From assembly GCA_029858965.1 (NCBI GenBank), contig JAOUDZ010000037.1, forward strand, positions 1 through 34,740: a DNA stretch of 34,740 nucleotides. Reading direction: 5' to 3'. The notes under the pieces are model-generated. The model was not told the origin of the DNA and made no database searches. It saw only the letters and a program-made list of their open reading frames with translations. The position numbers and the translations under genes were made by a program. This DNA comes from Cyclobacteriaceae bacterium (GTDB lineage Bacteria; Bacteroidota; Bacteroidia; Cytophagales; Cyclobacteriaceae). Below, piece by piece: positions 1 to 7,653 of this stretch (position 1 is the first letter of the stretch; the number at the start of each line of letters is the position of its first letter).

Positions 1-96
1 ATCATTTTTGATAAACCACAGAAAAGTATTACACCAGGCCAGTTTGCTGCCTGGTATGCGGGTGAGGAATTGGTCGGATCTGGCGTAATTGCATAA
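1..96 (+). CDS. mnmA: tRNA-specific 2-thiouridylase MnmA, C-terminal end (partial)
   Basis: The window opens inside a reading frame that ends in TAA at 94-96 and encodes 31 residues. These include FDKPQKSITPGQFAAWYAGE followed by a segment ending GSGVIA. This matches the C-terminal beta-barrel end of MnmA, where a ...P...(V/I)TPGQ.A..Y.GE..LG.G.I pattern is characteristic. MnmA thiolates the wobble uridine of tRNAs for Lys, Glu and Gln in the cytoplasm, with sulfur from a relay. The ATP-binding PP-loop and the catalytic cysteines lie outside the window, so only the tail is seen. The identification rests on this short motif but the match is quite specific. Confidence 0.8.
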   Translation: MIFDKPQKSITPGQFAAWYAGEELVGSGVIA

Positions 97-376
97 ATAA
101 CCCACTACGAAGGTGTTTGAATAAAATAGCATGAGCTTTCCAAAATACTGACCATTGCTGGCTTTTTTCAAGGCTGAAATTCAATATTTATTAATCGCAG
201 AAGGTGACAAAAGTCTGGTTTTATATATTTTATTTTATCTATTTTTCGCAAACTATGTCACTGAAAACCGGTTAAGAATCACGCTCGTTTATTAGGACTT
301 ATGGTTGTGAAAATTTCGACTGTAAGCGGTCTAACTTATATGATTGTATATTAGTTTTACATTAAAATAAACCTCT
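97..376. other. intergenic region between mnmA and the beta-barrel gene
   Basis: 280 AT-rich bases. I see no tRNA, no convincing terminator and no good TAnnTTTG promoter. A T-rich stretch follows GGC near 160-167, but no stable stem precedes it. The promoter of the downstream gene should be here but I cannot place it. Confidence 0.5.
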
Positions 377-940
377 ATGAATATGAAAAGCACCATCCTG
401 ACCGTACTTTGTCTTGGTTTCCTGCTGTTGGCGCACAAAGACTCATTTGCCCAGAACGACTATCAAAAAGGCAGCGTAATAATAAATCCCGGAGTAGGTT
501 TCGGTTATTGGGATTTTTATAACAGCAGCGGAGGTTTCGCCATAGGCATTAACGTTAATGCTGAATTTTCAATTACGGATGAAATTGCCGTAGGCCCCTA
601 TTTCGGTTTTACCACCAAAAGCTATGCCTATGGAGGAATAGGATTGAATGGCGACTACAATGCTACCTTTATAGACTTCGGCGCCAGGGGATCCTATCAC
701 TTCGCCAAACTTCTGAAGGTAAATAACGATAAATTTGACCCCTATGCAGGTGCATTTCTTGGATATTCCAGCGGAAGCGATAACGCTGACGCTCTGTATT
801 ATAGTGGTGTCAGTAGTGGTGTGCGTGGAGGAGTTTACGCAGGAGCACGCTGGTATTTTAGCGATAAGTTTGCCGCCTTTGGAGAAGTAGGCGTGGGCTT
901 ATACCCCGTATTCCTCGGTGTGAGTTTCAGAATTAAATAG
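377..940 (+). CDS. exported outer-membrane beta-barrel protein
   Basis: The 187-residue product starts with a clear signal peptide (positively charged MNMK, a hydrophobic core to about residue 19, cleavage probably after SFA near residue 25). The rest alternates glycine/aromatic-rich strands such as GFGYWDFY, YFGFTTKSYAY and GARWYF. It ends in a short strand, GVSFRIK. This is the composition of a small eight-stranded porin-like or OmpW/OmpX-like barrel (outer membrane protein beta-barrel domain) common in Bacteroidota. No enzyme motif is visible and the function is unknown. It is transcribed alone, toward the minus-strand DUF502 gene. The 52 bases between the two stops contain only a short ACACA/TGTGT stem at 976-990. 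The start at 377 gives the best signal peptide; the ATG two codons later is equally possible. Confidence 0.75.
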   Translation: MNMKSTILTVLCLGFLLLAHKDSFAQNDYQKGSVIINPGVGFGYWDFYNSSGGFAIGINVNAEFSITDEIAVGPYFGFTTKSYAYGGIGLNGDYNATFIDFGARGSYHFAKLLKVNNDKFDPYAGAFLGYSSGSDNADALYYSGVSSGVRGGVYAGARWYFSDKFAAFGEVGVGLYPVFLGVSFRIK

Positions 941-992
941 AGCGCTTAATTGAGGAGATAGGGATCAGGCAAGATACACACCTTTTGTGTGC

Positions 993-1556
993 CTAGCCTT
1001 CCCGAAATCCACTTACACCGCCGGAGATAATAAACTTCATCGCCACGGGCCCCGGAATGTTGAGCGTTTTTATATTCTCCTTGGGAACAAAATAATGGAT
1101 TCCGGAAAATGCATAGGAGTGCGGAAAGTATACTACCACCATATCCATCAATCCCAGTGCAGTTAAGTCAGGCTGGGTAATAAAACCAAGCTGGTACAAG
1201 CTATTTTCTTTGTTCATCCTTACCAATACCGGTTTATTGAATTTCTTTTTGTCCCCCACAAAGGCACCGAGCAAATCCTTCACGGCAGAATAGATCAACT
1301 TGACAAGTGGGATCTTGTTCATCCCGTGATCAAACCAATCGGTAGCGGTCTTAAATGCAAAATTCGTTGTTAAGTAGCCAAAAGCCGTGATCGCGAAAAG
1401 TATAATCGCAACACCTAACCCCGGGTAAGGAAGATTCAGGAGATTATCAAGCCATCGAAAAGATACATAAACAAAATAGGCTGTTGCCACAAGTGGAACA
1501 ATGAAAAGCGTGCCACTAAAAAAGTAGCGCAGAATACGTCTCACGGTGTTGTCCAT
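993..1556 (-). CDS. DUF502 family inner-membrane protein
   Basis: The 187-residue product begins MDNTVRRILRYFFSGTLFIVPL. It has two N-terminal membrane segments (about residues 13-30 and 42-64) followed by a soluble domain. The motif FDHGMNKIPLVKLIYSAVKD and a C-terminal PGPVAMKFIISGG block are typical of DUF502 proteins, whose function is unknown. The frame can be extended upstream to a TTG at 1568, but that codon falls inside the U tract of the nqr terminator. The ATG at 1554-1556 is therefore preferred. No Shine-Dalgarno site is visible; the leader is A/T-rich. It lies directly after nqrE on the same strand, where nqrF would often be found, but it shows no flavin, NADH or 2Fe-2S motif and is not NqrF. 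Confidence 0.82.
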   Translation of the reverse strand: MDNTVRRILRYFFSGTLFIVPLVATAYFVYVSFRWLDNLLNLPYPGLGVAIILFAITAFGYLTTNFAFKTATDWFDHGMNKIPLVKLIYSAVKDLLGAFVGDKKKFNKPVLVRMNKENSLYQLGFITQPDLTALGLMDMVVVYFPHSYAFSGIHYFVPKENIKTLNIPGPVAMKFIISGGVSGFREG

Positions 1557-1561
1557 AATGT

Positions 1562-1597
1562 AAAACAAAAAAAGGCCTCCGTCTCTCTCGGAAGCCT
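1562..1597 (-). terminator. rho-independent terminator of the nqr operon
   Basis: Read on the minus strand, AGGCTTCCG and CGGAGGCCT form a nine-position stem with one mismatch around a seven-base loop. The stem is followed by TTTTTTTGTTTT. It starts 22 bases after the nqrE stop. The U tract ends only about five bases before the ATG of the DUF502 gene, so that gene needs read-through or its own promoter. Confidence 0.85.
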
Positions 1598-1619
1598 CAG
1601 GTTAGTAAGTATTTCTCTT

Positions 1620-2234
1620 TTATAATGAGAATCCCATGAAACTAAGGAATCCGAATGACATTAGTCCTACGAGGATAAATGTGATTCCCAATCCTTTCAG
1701 TGGCCCGGGCACATTTGAGTATTTCATTTTTTCCCGGATTCCGGCCAGCGCAACAATTGCCAGCAGCCAGCCTATACCCGAGCCAAATCCAAATACCGTT
1801 GCCTCTGTTAAATTATAAGGCCTTCCAACCATAAACAAAGCACCCCCTAAAATTGAACAGTTCACGGCAATTAATGGAAGGAAGATTCCCAACGTGCCAT
1901 ACAAAGCCGGAGAAAATTTTTCAATTGCCATCTCAGTCAATTGTACAACGGCAGCAATAACAGAAATAAAGACAATGAATTGAAGGAAATTAAGATCAAC
2001 GTTCGCAAAATCAGATCCAAGCCACAGCAAGGCACCTGCATTTAAAACATAATTTTGAATAAGCCAATTAATCGGGACCGTAATGCCCAGCACGAAGATA
2101 ACGGCCACGCCCAGTCCGAATGCGGTATCCACTTTCTTCGAGATTGCCAGAAAAGAGCACATGCCCAGAAAGTAGGCAAATATCATGTTGTCAACGAAGA
2201 TCGATCGTACACCAATGTTTATCAGATTTTCCAT
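1620..2234 (-). CDS. nqrE: Na+-translocating NADH:quinone reductase subunit E
   Basis: The 204-residue, all-membrane protein has about six hydrophobic helices and belongs to the NqrDE/RnfAE family. NqrE and NqrD pack as inverted repeats in the inner membrane and hold an iron centre between them through cysteines. Here Cys26 (in FLGMCSFLA) and Cys126 (in [10 protein letters not shown]) are in the expected half-helices. It is the last nqr gene present, 11 bases after nqrD, with a terminator immediately downstream. The order A-B-C-D-E is standard. Confidence 0.95.
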   Translation of the reverse strand: MENLINIGVRSIFVDNMIFAYFLGMCSFLAISKKVDTAFGLGVAVIFVLGITVPINWLIQNYVLNAGALLWLGSDFANVDLNFLQFIVFISVIAAVVQLTEMAIEKFSPALYGTLGIFLPLIAVNCSILGGALFMVGRPYNLTEATVFGFGSGIGWLLAIVALAGIREKMKYSNVPGPLKGLGITFILVGLMSFGFLSFMGFSL

Positions 2235-2245
2235 TTCAGATCAAA

Positions 2246-2917
2246 TTAATGTGATTCGCGATACCCGTTAAAACTTCTTTGCAACCATATAAGAACACCA
2301 ACAACAACACAAGCACCAGCCGGTAGGAGCATAAGCCCATTTCCTTTATAGTGAAATCCAACGGCTTCAAATACCTTGAAACCAAATAATGCTCCGCTTC
2401 CCAATAGTTCGCGGAAAAATGCAACAGCCATCAGGATTAATCCGTACCCTAAACCATTTCCCAAACCATCCAAAAATGAAGGACCTGGTTTATTGCTCAT
2501 GGCAAAAGCTTCCAGTCGGCCCATAACGATACAGTTGGTGATGATCAAACCCACAAATACCGCAAGTTGTTTTGATACGTCGTAAACATAGGCTTTCAGC
2601 AATTCATTGACCAATGTAACCCAAAGAGAGACAACTGCCAGCTGAACAATAATCCTGATGCGCGAAGGTATTGAGTTGCGCATCATCGAAATCGCAACGT
2701 TGGAACATGCTGTCACGACAAGCAGGCTGAGTGCCATGATGAAGGCAGGCTTCAGCTGCGTAGTGACCGCAAGGGCAGAGCAAATACCCAATACTTGCAC
2801 TGTGATTGGATTATCAATATCCAATGGATTGGTGATCAGCTTTTTATTCTTCTTAGAAAAGAGCGGTTCACTTTTCTTTTCTACCGCTACTGCTGCTTCT
2901 TGAATAGTTTCACTCAT
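2246..2917 (-). CDS. nqrD: Na+-translocating NADH:quinone reductase subunit D
   Basis: The 223-residue membrane protein is the partner of NqrE. After a hydrophilic N-terminus of about 35 residues come roughly six helices. Cys46 (QVLGICSALA) and Cys129 (IITNCIVMGRLEAFA) match the iron-ligand cysteines of the family, and NPITVQVLGICSALAVT is a family signature. The N-terminal extension, rich in charged residues, is slightly longer than in the Vibrio protein. Four bases separate it from nqrC and eleven from nqrE, so the genes are co-transcribed. Confidence 0.95.
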   Translation of the reverse strand: MSETIQEAAVAVEKKSEPLFSKKNKKLITNPLDIDNPITVQVLGICSALAVTTQLKPAFIMALSLLVVTACSNVAISMMRNSIPSRIRIIVQLAVVSLWVTLVNELLKAYVYDVSKQLAVFVGLIITNCIVMGRLEAFAMSNKPGPSFLDGLGNGLGYGLILMAVAFFRELLGSGALFGFKVFEAVGFHYKGNGLMLLPAGACVVVGVLIWLQRSFNGYRESH

Positions 2918-2921
2918 CGTA

Positions 2922-3641
2922 TTAGCTATTAGCTTTTTTCTTCTTTAGATAATTCTCGTAACAGAACAGGTAATCGCGCATCATATTGTTAACGCCTTTG
3001 CCTGTAAGGGTAGCACCCGACATTCCATCAACCTCGTGGGGCTTACCACTGTAATCATTCCCCTCTCCTTTCATCATGGTAACAGAAACAAGCTTGTCTC
3101 CATCATAGATGGACTTGCCCCTATATCTGCCTTGCACCGCAGCATCAGACGCGATTCTGGCCCCCAGACCGGGTGTTTCGCCCTTATGATCAAAATTGAC
3201 ACCTCGAATCGTATTCATGTCAGACTCCAATGCGACAAAACCCCATATTTCATTCCATAATCCAAATCCATGAATAGGAAGGACAACATAGTCGACTTTG
3301 TTGGGATCACTCGCATTCTTGAATTCATAAACAGGCAACAAACGATCCTGGGGTGATTTCTTATATTCTGCGGCAAGATTTACTTCCTGAGGCTTGATGC
3401 CATCCACTACATTGCCCTGAAAATCAACGACAAACTCATTCACATCTTTAGCATAAAGCGCACTGATATCCTGCCCATCCTCCAACGTTATCACCGTAGA
3501 AAGAATATTTTTTTTCTGCTCTTGCGCAATGTTGAATTGCTGGCGTTCTTTTAAACCTTCTGAAGCCAGTGCCAGTAGTCCACCGCACACAATGGTGAGG
3601 ACTGAGGCGTAGATAACGATGTATAGATTAGACTGTCGCAC
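2922..3641 (-). CDS. nqrC: Na+-translocating NADH:quinone reductase subunit C
   Basis: The subunit carries a covalently bound FMN in a periplasmic domain anchored by one N-terminal helix (about residues 6-25). The attachment motif SGAT is present in DGMSGATLTGKG, with the flavinylated threonine at about residue 211 of 239. I place the start at the GTG at 3639-3641. AAAGGAG (plus-strand 3650-3656) lies eight bases upstream and the product then begins like other NqrC proteins (RQSNLYIVIYASVLT). A longer frame from 3686 would overlap nqrB by 59 bases and add an atypical leader; the chosen start leaves a 14-base overlap, consistent with coupled translation. Confidence 0.93.
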   Translation of the reverse strand: MRQSNLYIVIYASVLTIVCGGLLALASEGLKERQQFNIAQEQKKNILSTVITLEDGQDISALYAKDVNEFVVDFQGNVVDGIKPQEVNLAAEYKKSPQDRLLPVYEFKNASDPNKVDYVVLPIHGFGLWNEIWGFVALESDMNTIRGVNFDHKGETPGLGARIASDAAVQGRYRGKSIYDGDKLVSVTMMKGEGNDYSGKPHEVDGMSGATLTGKGVNNMMRDYLFCYENYLKKKKANS

Positions 3642-4821
3642 GTTGTAATCTCCTTTTTTTGTTTGCCCTAACCACAAAATAATCAATCAGCGGAGCGAAA
3701 ACATTCATTAAGAGTATCGCCAGCATGATACCTTCCGGGTAAGCCGGATTAAATACACGGATAAGCACCGTAAATAGTCCAATCAAAAAACCATAGAACC
3801 ATTTTCCGGTTTCTGTCTGTGTCGCAGTAACTGGATCGGTAGCCATAAACACGGCACCGAATGCCAGTCCACCCATTACCAAATGATAGTGTGCAGGCAT
3901 CATGGCGAATGGTGTACTGCCTACAAGGTTTAAAAATAAGCCCATTCCATACGCTCCGGCAAAAACACTTATGATAATCTTCCAGCTGCCTACCCCTGTT
4001 ACAACAAGGACAAATGCCCCAATCAAGCACATCAAGGTAGAAGTTTCCCCTATACATCCGGGAATAAAACCTAAGAACATATTGGTGAAACTATAAATAT
4101 TATCAGCCCAGCCCGCGCCAAAGGCATTAAATGCTACAATGGCATTTTCACCCGTTGTTGAGGCAATCGCCAACGGCGTAGCCCCGGAATAACCCGCAAC
4201 TGCTTTTGCTCCTTCAGGGATATAAGTCCATACTTCACCTGCCATATCTACAGGATAGGCGAAATATAAAAATGCTCGAGCAGTCAACGCAACGTTCAAT
4301 ACATTCATGCCCGTTCCACCAAAGGCCTCCTTACCAATGACCACAGCAAAAATGGTAGCAACGGCCACTTGCCAAAGTGGAATATCTGGGGGCATCACCA
4401 GCGGTATAAGCATTCCTGACACCAGGAATCCTTCATTTACAGGATGTCTTCGGAAGGTTGCAAAGGCAAATTCTACTCCCAGTCCTGCGGCATAGGAAAC
4501 AATAATAATGGGAACGACCTGAAAGGCCCCAATTAAAACTTTGTCCCAAAATTCCGCCACCTGACCAAGGGCCAGAAAGTGCTGCTGCCCTACATTATAG
4601 ATCCCAAATAGCAGACACGGTATCATCGCGATAATCACTGTCATCATCAACCGCTTCATGTCGACCCCATCCCGAATCTGCGCCCCTTTTTCCGCTGTAG
4701 TTGTATTTGGGACAAAAGCAAATGTATCCAACGCTTCAAAGGCGTAGTAGTATTTTTCCCACTTTCCGCCTTTTTCGAAATCCTCCTTTAATTTATCAAG
4801 TGTATCTCTAAGAAATTTCAT
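3628..4821 (-). CDS. nqrB: Na+-translocating NADH:quinone reductase subunit B
   Basis: The 397-residue integral membrane subunit has about ten helices and belongs to the NqrB/RnfD family. It carries a covalent FMN and is considered part of the sodium channel and quinone site. The flavinylation motif is visible as GYSGATPLA with Thr215. The family block GGTGMNVLNVALTARAFLYF also supports it. Five bases lie between nqrA and nqrB, and the 3' end overlaps nqrC. The N-terminal soluble stretch (residues 1-55) is usual. Confidence 0.96.
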   Translation of the reverse strand: MKFLRDTLDKLKEDFEKGGKWEKYYYAFEALDTFAFVPNTTTAEKGAQIRDGVDMKRLMMTVIIAMIPCLLFGIYNVGQQHFLALGQVAEFWDKVLIGAFQVVPIIIVSYAAGLGVEFAFATFRRHPVNEGFLVSGMLIPLVMPPDIPLWQVAVATIFAVVIGKEAFGGTGMNVLNVALTARAFLYFAYPVDMAGEVWTYIPEGAKAVAGYSGATPLAIASTTGENAIVAFNAFGAGWADNIYSFTNMFLGFIPGCIGETSTLMCLIGAFVLVVTGVGSWKIIISVFAGAYGMGLFLNLVGSTPFAMMPAHYHLVMGGLAFGAVFMATDPVTATQTETGKWFYGFLIGLFTVLIRVFNPAYPEGIMLAILLMNVFAPLIDYFVVRANKKRRLQRATV

Positions 4822-4826
4822 ATTAA

Positions 4827-6191
4827 TCAGCTATTGAGCATTAAGTCAATTCCTTCTCGCAATAAACTTTGCACCTGATGTTTGGAAACATCGACAAATT
4901 CGCATAGGGCCAAATCTTCTTCAATGACCTCATAAATACCCAATGCCTCCATCTCGTCATAGTCCTCTGCTATTATTGCTTTTAACAAATAAGTAGGCAA
5001 AATGTCTATTGGTGTCACTTTTTCAAAAACACCTGTCTGAACGAAAGCCCTCGGTTCACCTCTGGTATTGCTATTCAGGATATACTCCTTGTTATAGTTA
5101 AGAAATGAGAATAGCCCCCAGGCACGGCTAAAACTTAATTTCTTCGACGAAGGTGTAATCCACCCCAGGAATTCGTATTGGTCTCCTTCCGGGATTACTG
5201 AAACCAGCTGATCGAAGAAACCAATATGATCTTCTTTTCCGATTCTGGTGCCGGTGAGAACGTTACCTGAAATTACCCGCACATGTTCTTGCTTAAGGTT
5301 ACGCTGAAGGAATTTCTTCACTGAAGCACCCGTGTATGTTTTATAATATTGAGGATCCACAACTTCAGAACCTGCGATGGCAACGATCTTCGAAGCATCA
5401 TAAACACCATTCAGGAAAAGTTTACCGATCTGTATTACACCATATGGGTTGATCGTCCAGACGGCATCACTTTTGCCGATCGGATCAATATGGTGGATCT
5501 GAACCCCAACACATCCCGAGGGATGCGGGCCGGAAAATTTGTTTAACTCTATTCCCTTTGCCTGAGAAAATACAGGGCTAATCTCCCGCTCTGAATGCAC
5601 GTTTAGGTGGACATGCCCGGCGGTGAATTTCTTCAATACTTCAATGCCGATCTGGAAAAATTGTTCCTGGCCTTTGAATAGCAGATTGTAATCTGGTGCA
5701 AGGGGATGACTATCAAACCCTGAAATAAAAATGGATTTTGGGGTTTCAGCAGGATCTGCAACAATTCCATATGGCCGCTGTATTATGTTTGGCCACACAC
5801 CACTGCTCAACAGTTGATCCTGGACTACTTCCCGGGTCAACCTTGGAATTTCTGATACTGAATATTTCGTGAATGGTAAGTAGTCTATTGACTTATCGGC
5901 CAGGATTTTGACTTCTAATAACTTTCTTTTTTCACCTCGATTTACTTCAACAATCTCTCCGCTAACCGGCGCGGTAAATACAATTTTTTCATTCCTTTTG
6001 TCCCGAAATAAAGGAGATCCAGCTTTCACGATATCACCTTCTGCAACGAGCATTTTCGGCATGTATATACCTTGAAAATCGGTTGGTTTAATGGCGAAAG
6101 TATCAGGCTGGTCAGCTACTGCAAGTTTCAAGGCGGCTTTCCCAGCCAGGTTAATATCAAAGCCTTTCTTTAAGCGAATAAATTTGCCCAT
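4827..6191 (-). CDS. nqrA: Na+-translocating NADH:quinone reductase subunit A
   Basis: The 454-residue soluble cytoplasmic subunit is the first gene of the operon. Visible family features are the N-terminal lipoyl-like hairpin region (DIVKAGSPLFRDKRN, FTAPVSGEIVEVNRGEKR), the central HVHLNVHSE segment and HPSGCVGVQIHHIDPI. NqrA binds to NqrB and has been implicated in quinone interaction. Its length matches the family. A good promoter lies just upstream at 6220-6247. Confidence 0.96.
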   Translation of the reverse strand: MGKFIRLKKGFDINLAGKAALKLAVADQPDTFAIKPTDFQGIYMPKMLVAEGDIVKAGSPLFRDKRNEKIVFTAPVSGEIVEVNRGEKRKLLEVKILADKSIDYLPFTKYSVSEIPRLTREVVQDQLLSSGVWPNIIQRPYGIVADPAETPKSIFISGFDSHPLAPDYNLLFKGQEQFFQIGIEVLKKFTAGHVHLNVHSEREISPVFSQAKGIELNKFSGPHPSGCVGVQIHHIDPIGKSDAVWTINPYGVIQIGKLFLNGVYDASKIVAIAGSEVVDPQYYKTYTGASVKKFLQRNLKQEHVRVISGNVLTGTRIGKEDHIGFFDQLVSVIPEGDQYEFLGWITPSSKKLSFSRAWGLFSFLNYNKEYILNSNTRGEPRAFVQTGVFEKVTPIDILPTYLLKAIIAEDYDEMEALGIYEVIEEDLALCEFVDVSKHQVQSLLREGIDLMLNS

Positions 6192-6219
6192 GTACGTGGC
6201 GGTATATTTAGGAACGTGG

Positions 6220-6247
6220 CAAAATTAGCATTTTTTCGAACATTCAA
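6220..6247 (-). promoter_or_regulatory. candidate Bacteroidota promoter of nqrABCDE
   Basis: On the minus strand TTG (plus 6245-6247) is followed after 17 bases by TAATTTTG (plus 6220-6227), matching TTG-N17..23-TAnnTTTG. The -7 box ends about 28 bases before the nqrA ATG. Confidence 0.6.
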
Positions 6248-6333
6248 TAAGGGATTCGGATTTAATTGCCTTCGGTAAAAACCGCATTTTTACATGTAGC
6301 AGACCTGCTATAACCATGCACCCAATTATCGTT

Positions 6334-7023
6334 TCATTGGGGCCCAATTATCTTTGATAAGGCCAGCCGTACTACTTCATCAACCTGCTCATCAAGGGTA
6401 ATATTGGTAGTGTCCAAAAAGATAGCGTCTTCTGCTTGCTTCAAGGGACTTTCAGCTCTTGTCGTATCCGTTTTATCCCGCAGGATAATGTTTTCCATCA
6501 CATCATCCAGGTCCACTAGCTGACCGCGATCCAACAATTCCTTTTGTCTTCGGAAAGCGCGAACAAGCAGATCAGCATTCATAAATATTTTGAGGTCAGC
6601 CTGCGGAAAAACGACTGTTCCAATGTCACGCCCGTCCATAACGACAGCTTTTTCTCTACCCATTCTACGCTGCTGTTCAACCATCGCAATACGAACTTCT
6701 CTTATGGCGCTAACCTGGCTTACCAATTCAGACACCCGCATGGTACGGATTGGCTTATCTACATTAAGTCCATTCAGATACGTTTCTGATTTATTTGTTG
6801 AATTGATCCTAAAAGTGATGTCAACTTTCTTCAACGCCCGGGCAATCTCCTTCGGGTTGGAGAGCGCAACATGGTGATCCAGGAAGTACAAGGTAACCGC
6901 CCGGTACATGGCCCCGCTGTCAATATAGCGATAACCTAATATAGCCGAGACTGCTTTTGCTGTCGAACTCTTACCACAAGCTGAATATCCATCAACGGCA
7001 ATAACGATTTTGCGAAAATTCAT
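6334..7023 (-). CDS. cmk: (d)CMP kinase
   Basis: The 229-residue cytoplasmic enzyme phosphorylates CMP and dCMP with ATP. The P-loop is GYSACGKSS (residues 12-20), the usual Bacteroidota variant of GPxGxGKS. YIDSGAMYRAVTLY, the MDGRDIGTVVFP block and the RDKTDTTRAESPL loop are all Cmk signatures. The frame extends upstream to a TTG at 7044, but the ATG at 7021-7023 gives the standard start MNFRKIVIAVDG. This ATG overlaps the stop of the upstream lipoprotein gene by one base (TAATG), indicating translational coupling. Two copies of CCCAATTATC (6321-6330 and 6343-6352) flank the 3' end; I attach no function to them. Confidence 0.95.
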   Translation of the reverse strand: MNFRKIVIAVDGYSACGKSSTAKAVSAILGYRYIDSGAMYRAVTLYFLDHHVALSNPKEIARALKKVDITFRINSTNKSETYLNGLNVDKPIRTMRVSELVSQVSAIREVRIAMVEQQRRMGREKAVVMDGRDIGTVVFPQADLKIFMNADLLVRAFRRQKELLDRGQLVDLDDVMENIILRDKTDTTRAESPLKQAEDAIFLDTTNITLDEQVDEVVRLALSKIIGPQ

Positions 7024-7151
7024 TAGCAATCTTTTAGCGGACAAGGAATCGGTTTTCCGGGCTTTAATTTCTTGTGAGGCTTATGTGAGGCGCACGCATC
7101 AATTAAAAACACCATCATGATAACGATTGAAAAACGTATTAATTTATTCAC
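7023..7151 (-). CDS. small lipoprotein (42 aa) overlapping cmk
   Basis: A GTG-started frame of 42 codons. It has a short basic N-terminus (MNKLIRF), a hydrophobic core and a lipobox-like LIDAC with Cys20, then a basic mature peptide containing KPGKPIPCPLKDC. It would be lipidated and membrane-anchored with only about 22 mature residues and two further cysteines. An in-frame TAG lies three codons upstream, so this GTG is the only start that gives a signal peptide. Its TAA shares one base with the cmk ATG, and a good promoter sits upstream at 7169-7199. I do not know a function. The proline/cysteine-rich tail looks conserved-protein-like rather than random, but that is a judgement. Confidence 0.65.
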   Translation of the reverse strand: MNKLIRFSIVIMMVFLIDACASHKPHKKLKPGKPIPCPLKDC

Positions 7152-7168
7152 GACTGATTGCTATTTGT

Positions 7169-7199
7169 CAAAAGTAGTATAATTGATGTGCCCGCACAA
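7169..7199 (-). promoter_or_regulatory. candidate promoter of the lipoprotein-cmk pair
   Basis: On the minus strand TTG (plus 7197-7199), 20 bases, then TACTTTTG (plus 7169-7176). The predicted transcript would start about 10 bases before the GTG of the lipoprotein gene. Confidence 0.5.
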
Positions 7200-7306
7200 C
7201 CTTCCACGGCCTCATTGCGTATTAAACAGTTGGGTATCGTGAATGCCATTCAGTATTCAGGCTTGTTTTAATATTAGCTTCGTAAATTGTAAACAAATAG
7301 GCGCAA

Positions 7307-7576
7307 ATGGAAACAAATGATCAGGGAAAAAAGGAAAAAACCTTCAATAATTTCGGCAAAAAGGTGGATGATTTTATTGATGAACTAAGTGAAGCCGGTG
7401 AAAGACTGCAAAAAGAATTTAACATGAAATACGAAGAGTTGAAGCGATCTGCAGAAAAACTGAAAAACGAATCGGAAAATAAAGAACGCTGGAAAGAGGT
7501 TGAGGAGCGTTTGAAAAAAGCTGGTGAAGAGTTAAGCAACGCTTTTAAAGCAGCTTTCAGGAAAAGAGAACAATAA
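7307..7576 (+). CDS. small charged coiled-coil protein
   Basis: The 89-residue product has no signal peptide, cysteine or hydrophobic segment. From about residue 18 to the end it is highly charged (Lys/Glu) with heptad-like spacing, for example FIDELSEAGERLQKEFNMKY and ELKRSAEKLKN. It should fold as one or two long amphipathic helices. Its function is unknown. It is transcribed alone, upstream of a convergent MATE gene. A weak promoter-like TTG-N17-TAAATTGT lies before it. The ATG at 7307 is the obvious start. Codon use and clean boundaries support a real gene. Small nucleoid-, stress- or envelope-associated helical proteins look like this, but nothing decides between them. Confidence 0.65.
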   Translation: METNDQGKKEKTFNNFGKKVDDFIDELSEAGERLQKEFNMKYEELKRSAEKLKNESENKERWKEVEERLKKAGEELSNAFKAAFRKREQ

Positions 7577-7611
7577 AATTAGCAGGCAATAAAGAAGGTG
7601 TATACCTGGTT

Positions 7612-7634
7612 GGCACTTTGGGTCGGCAAGTGCC
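7612..7634. other. stem-loop between convergent genes
   Basis: GGCACTT (7612-7618) and AAGTGCC (7628-7634) form a perfect seven-base stem with a nine-base loop. Neither side has a T tract, so it may only protect the 3' end or act as a weak terminator for the coiled-coil gene. Confidence 0.45.
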
Positions 7635-7653
7635 GTAATTAGGATTAGTGATT

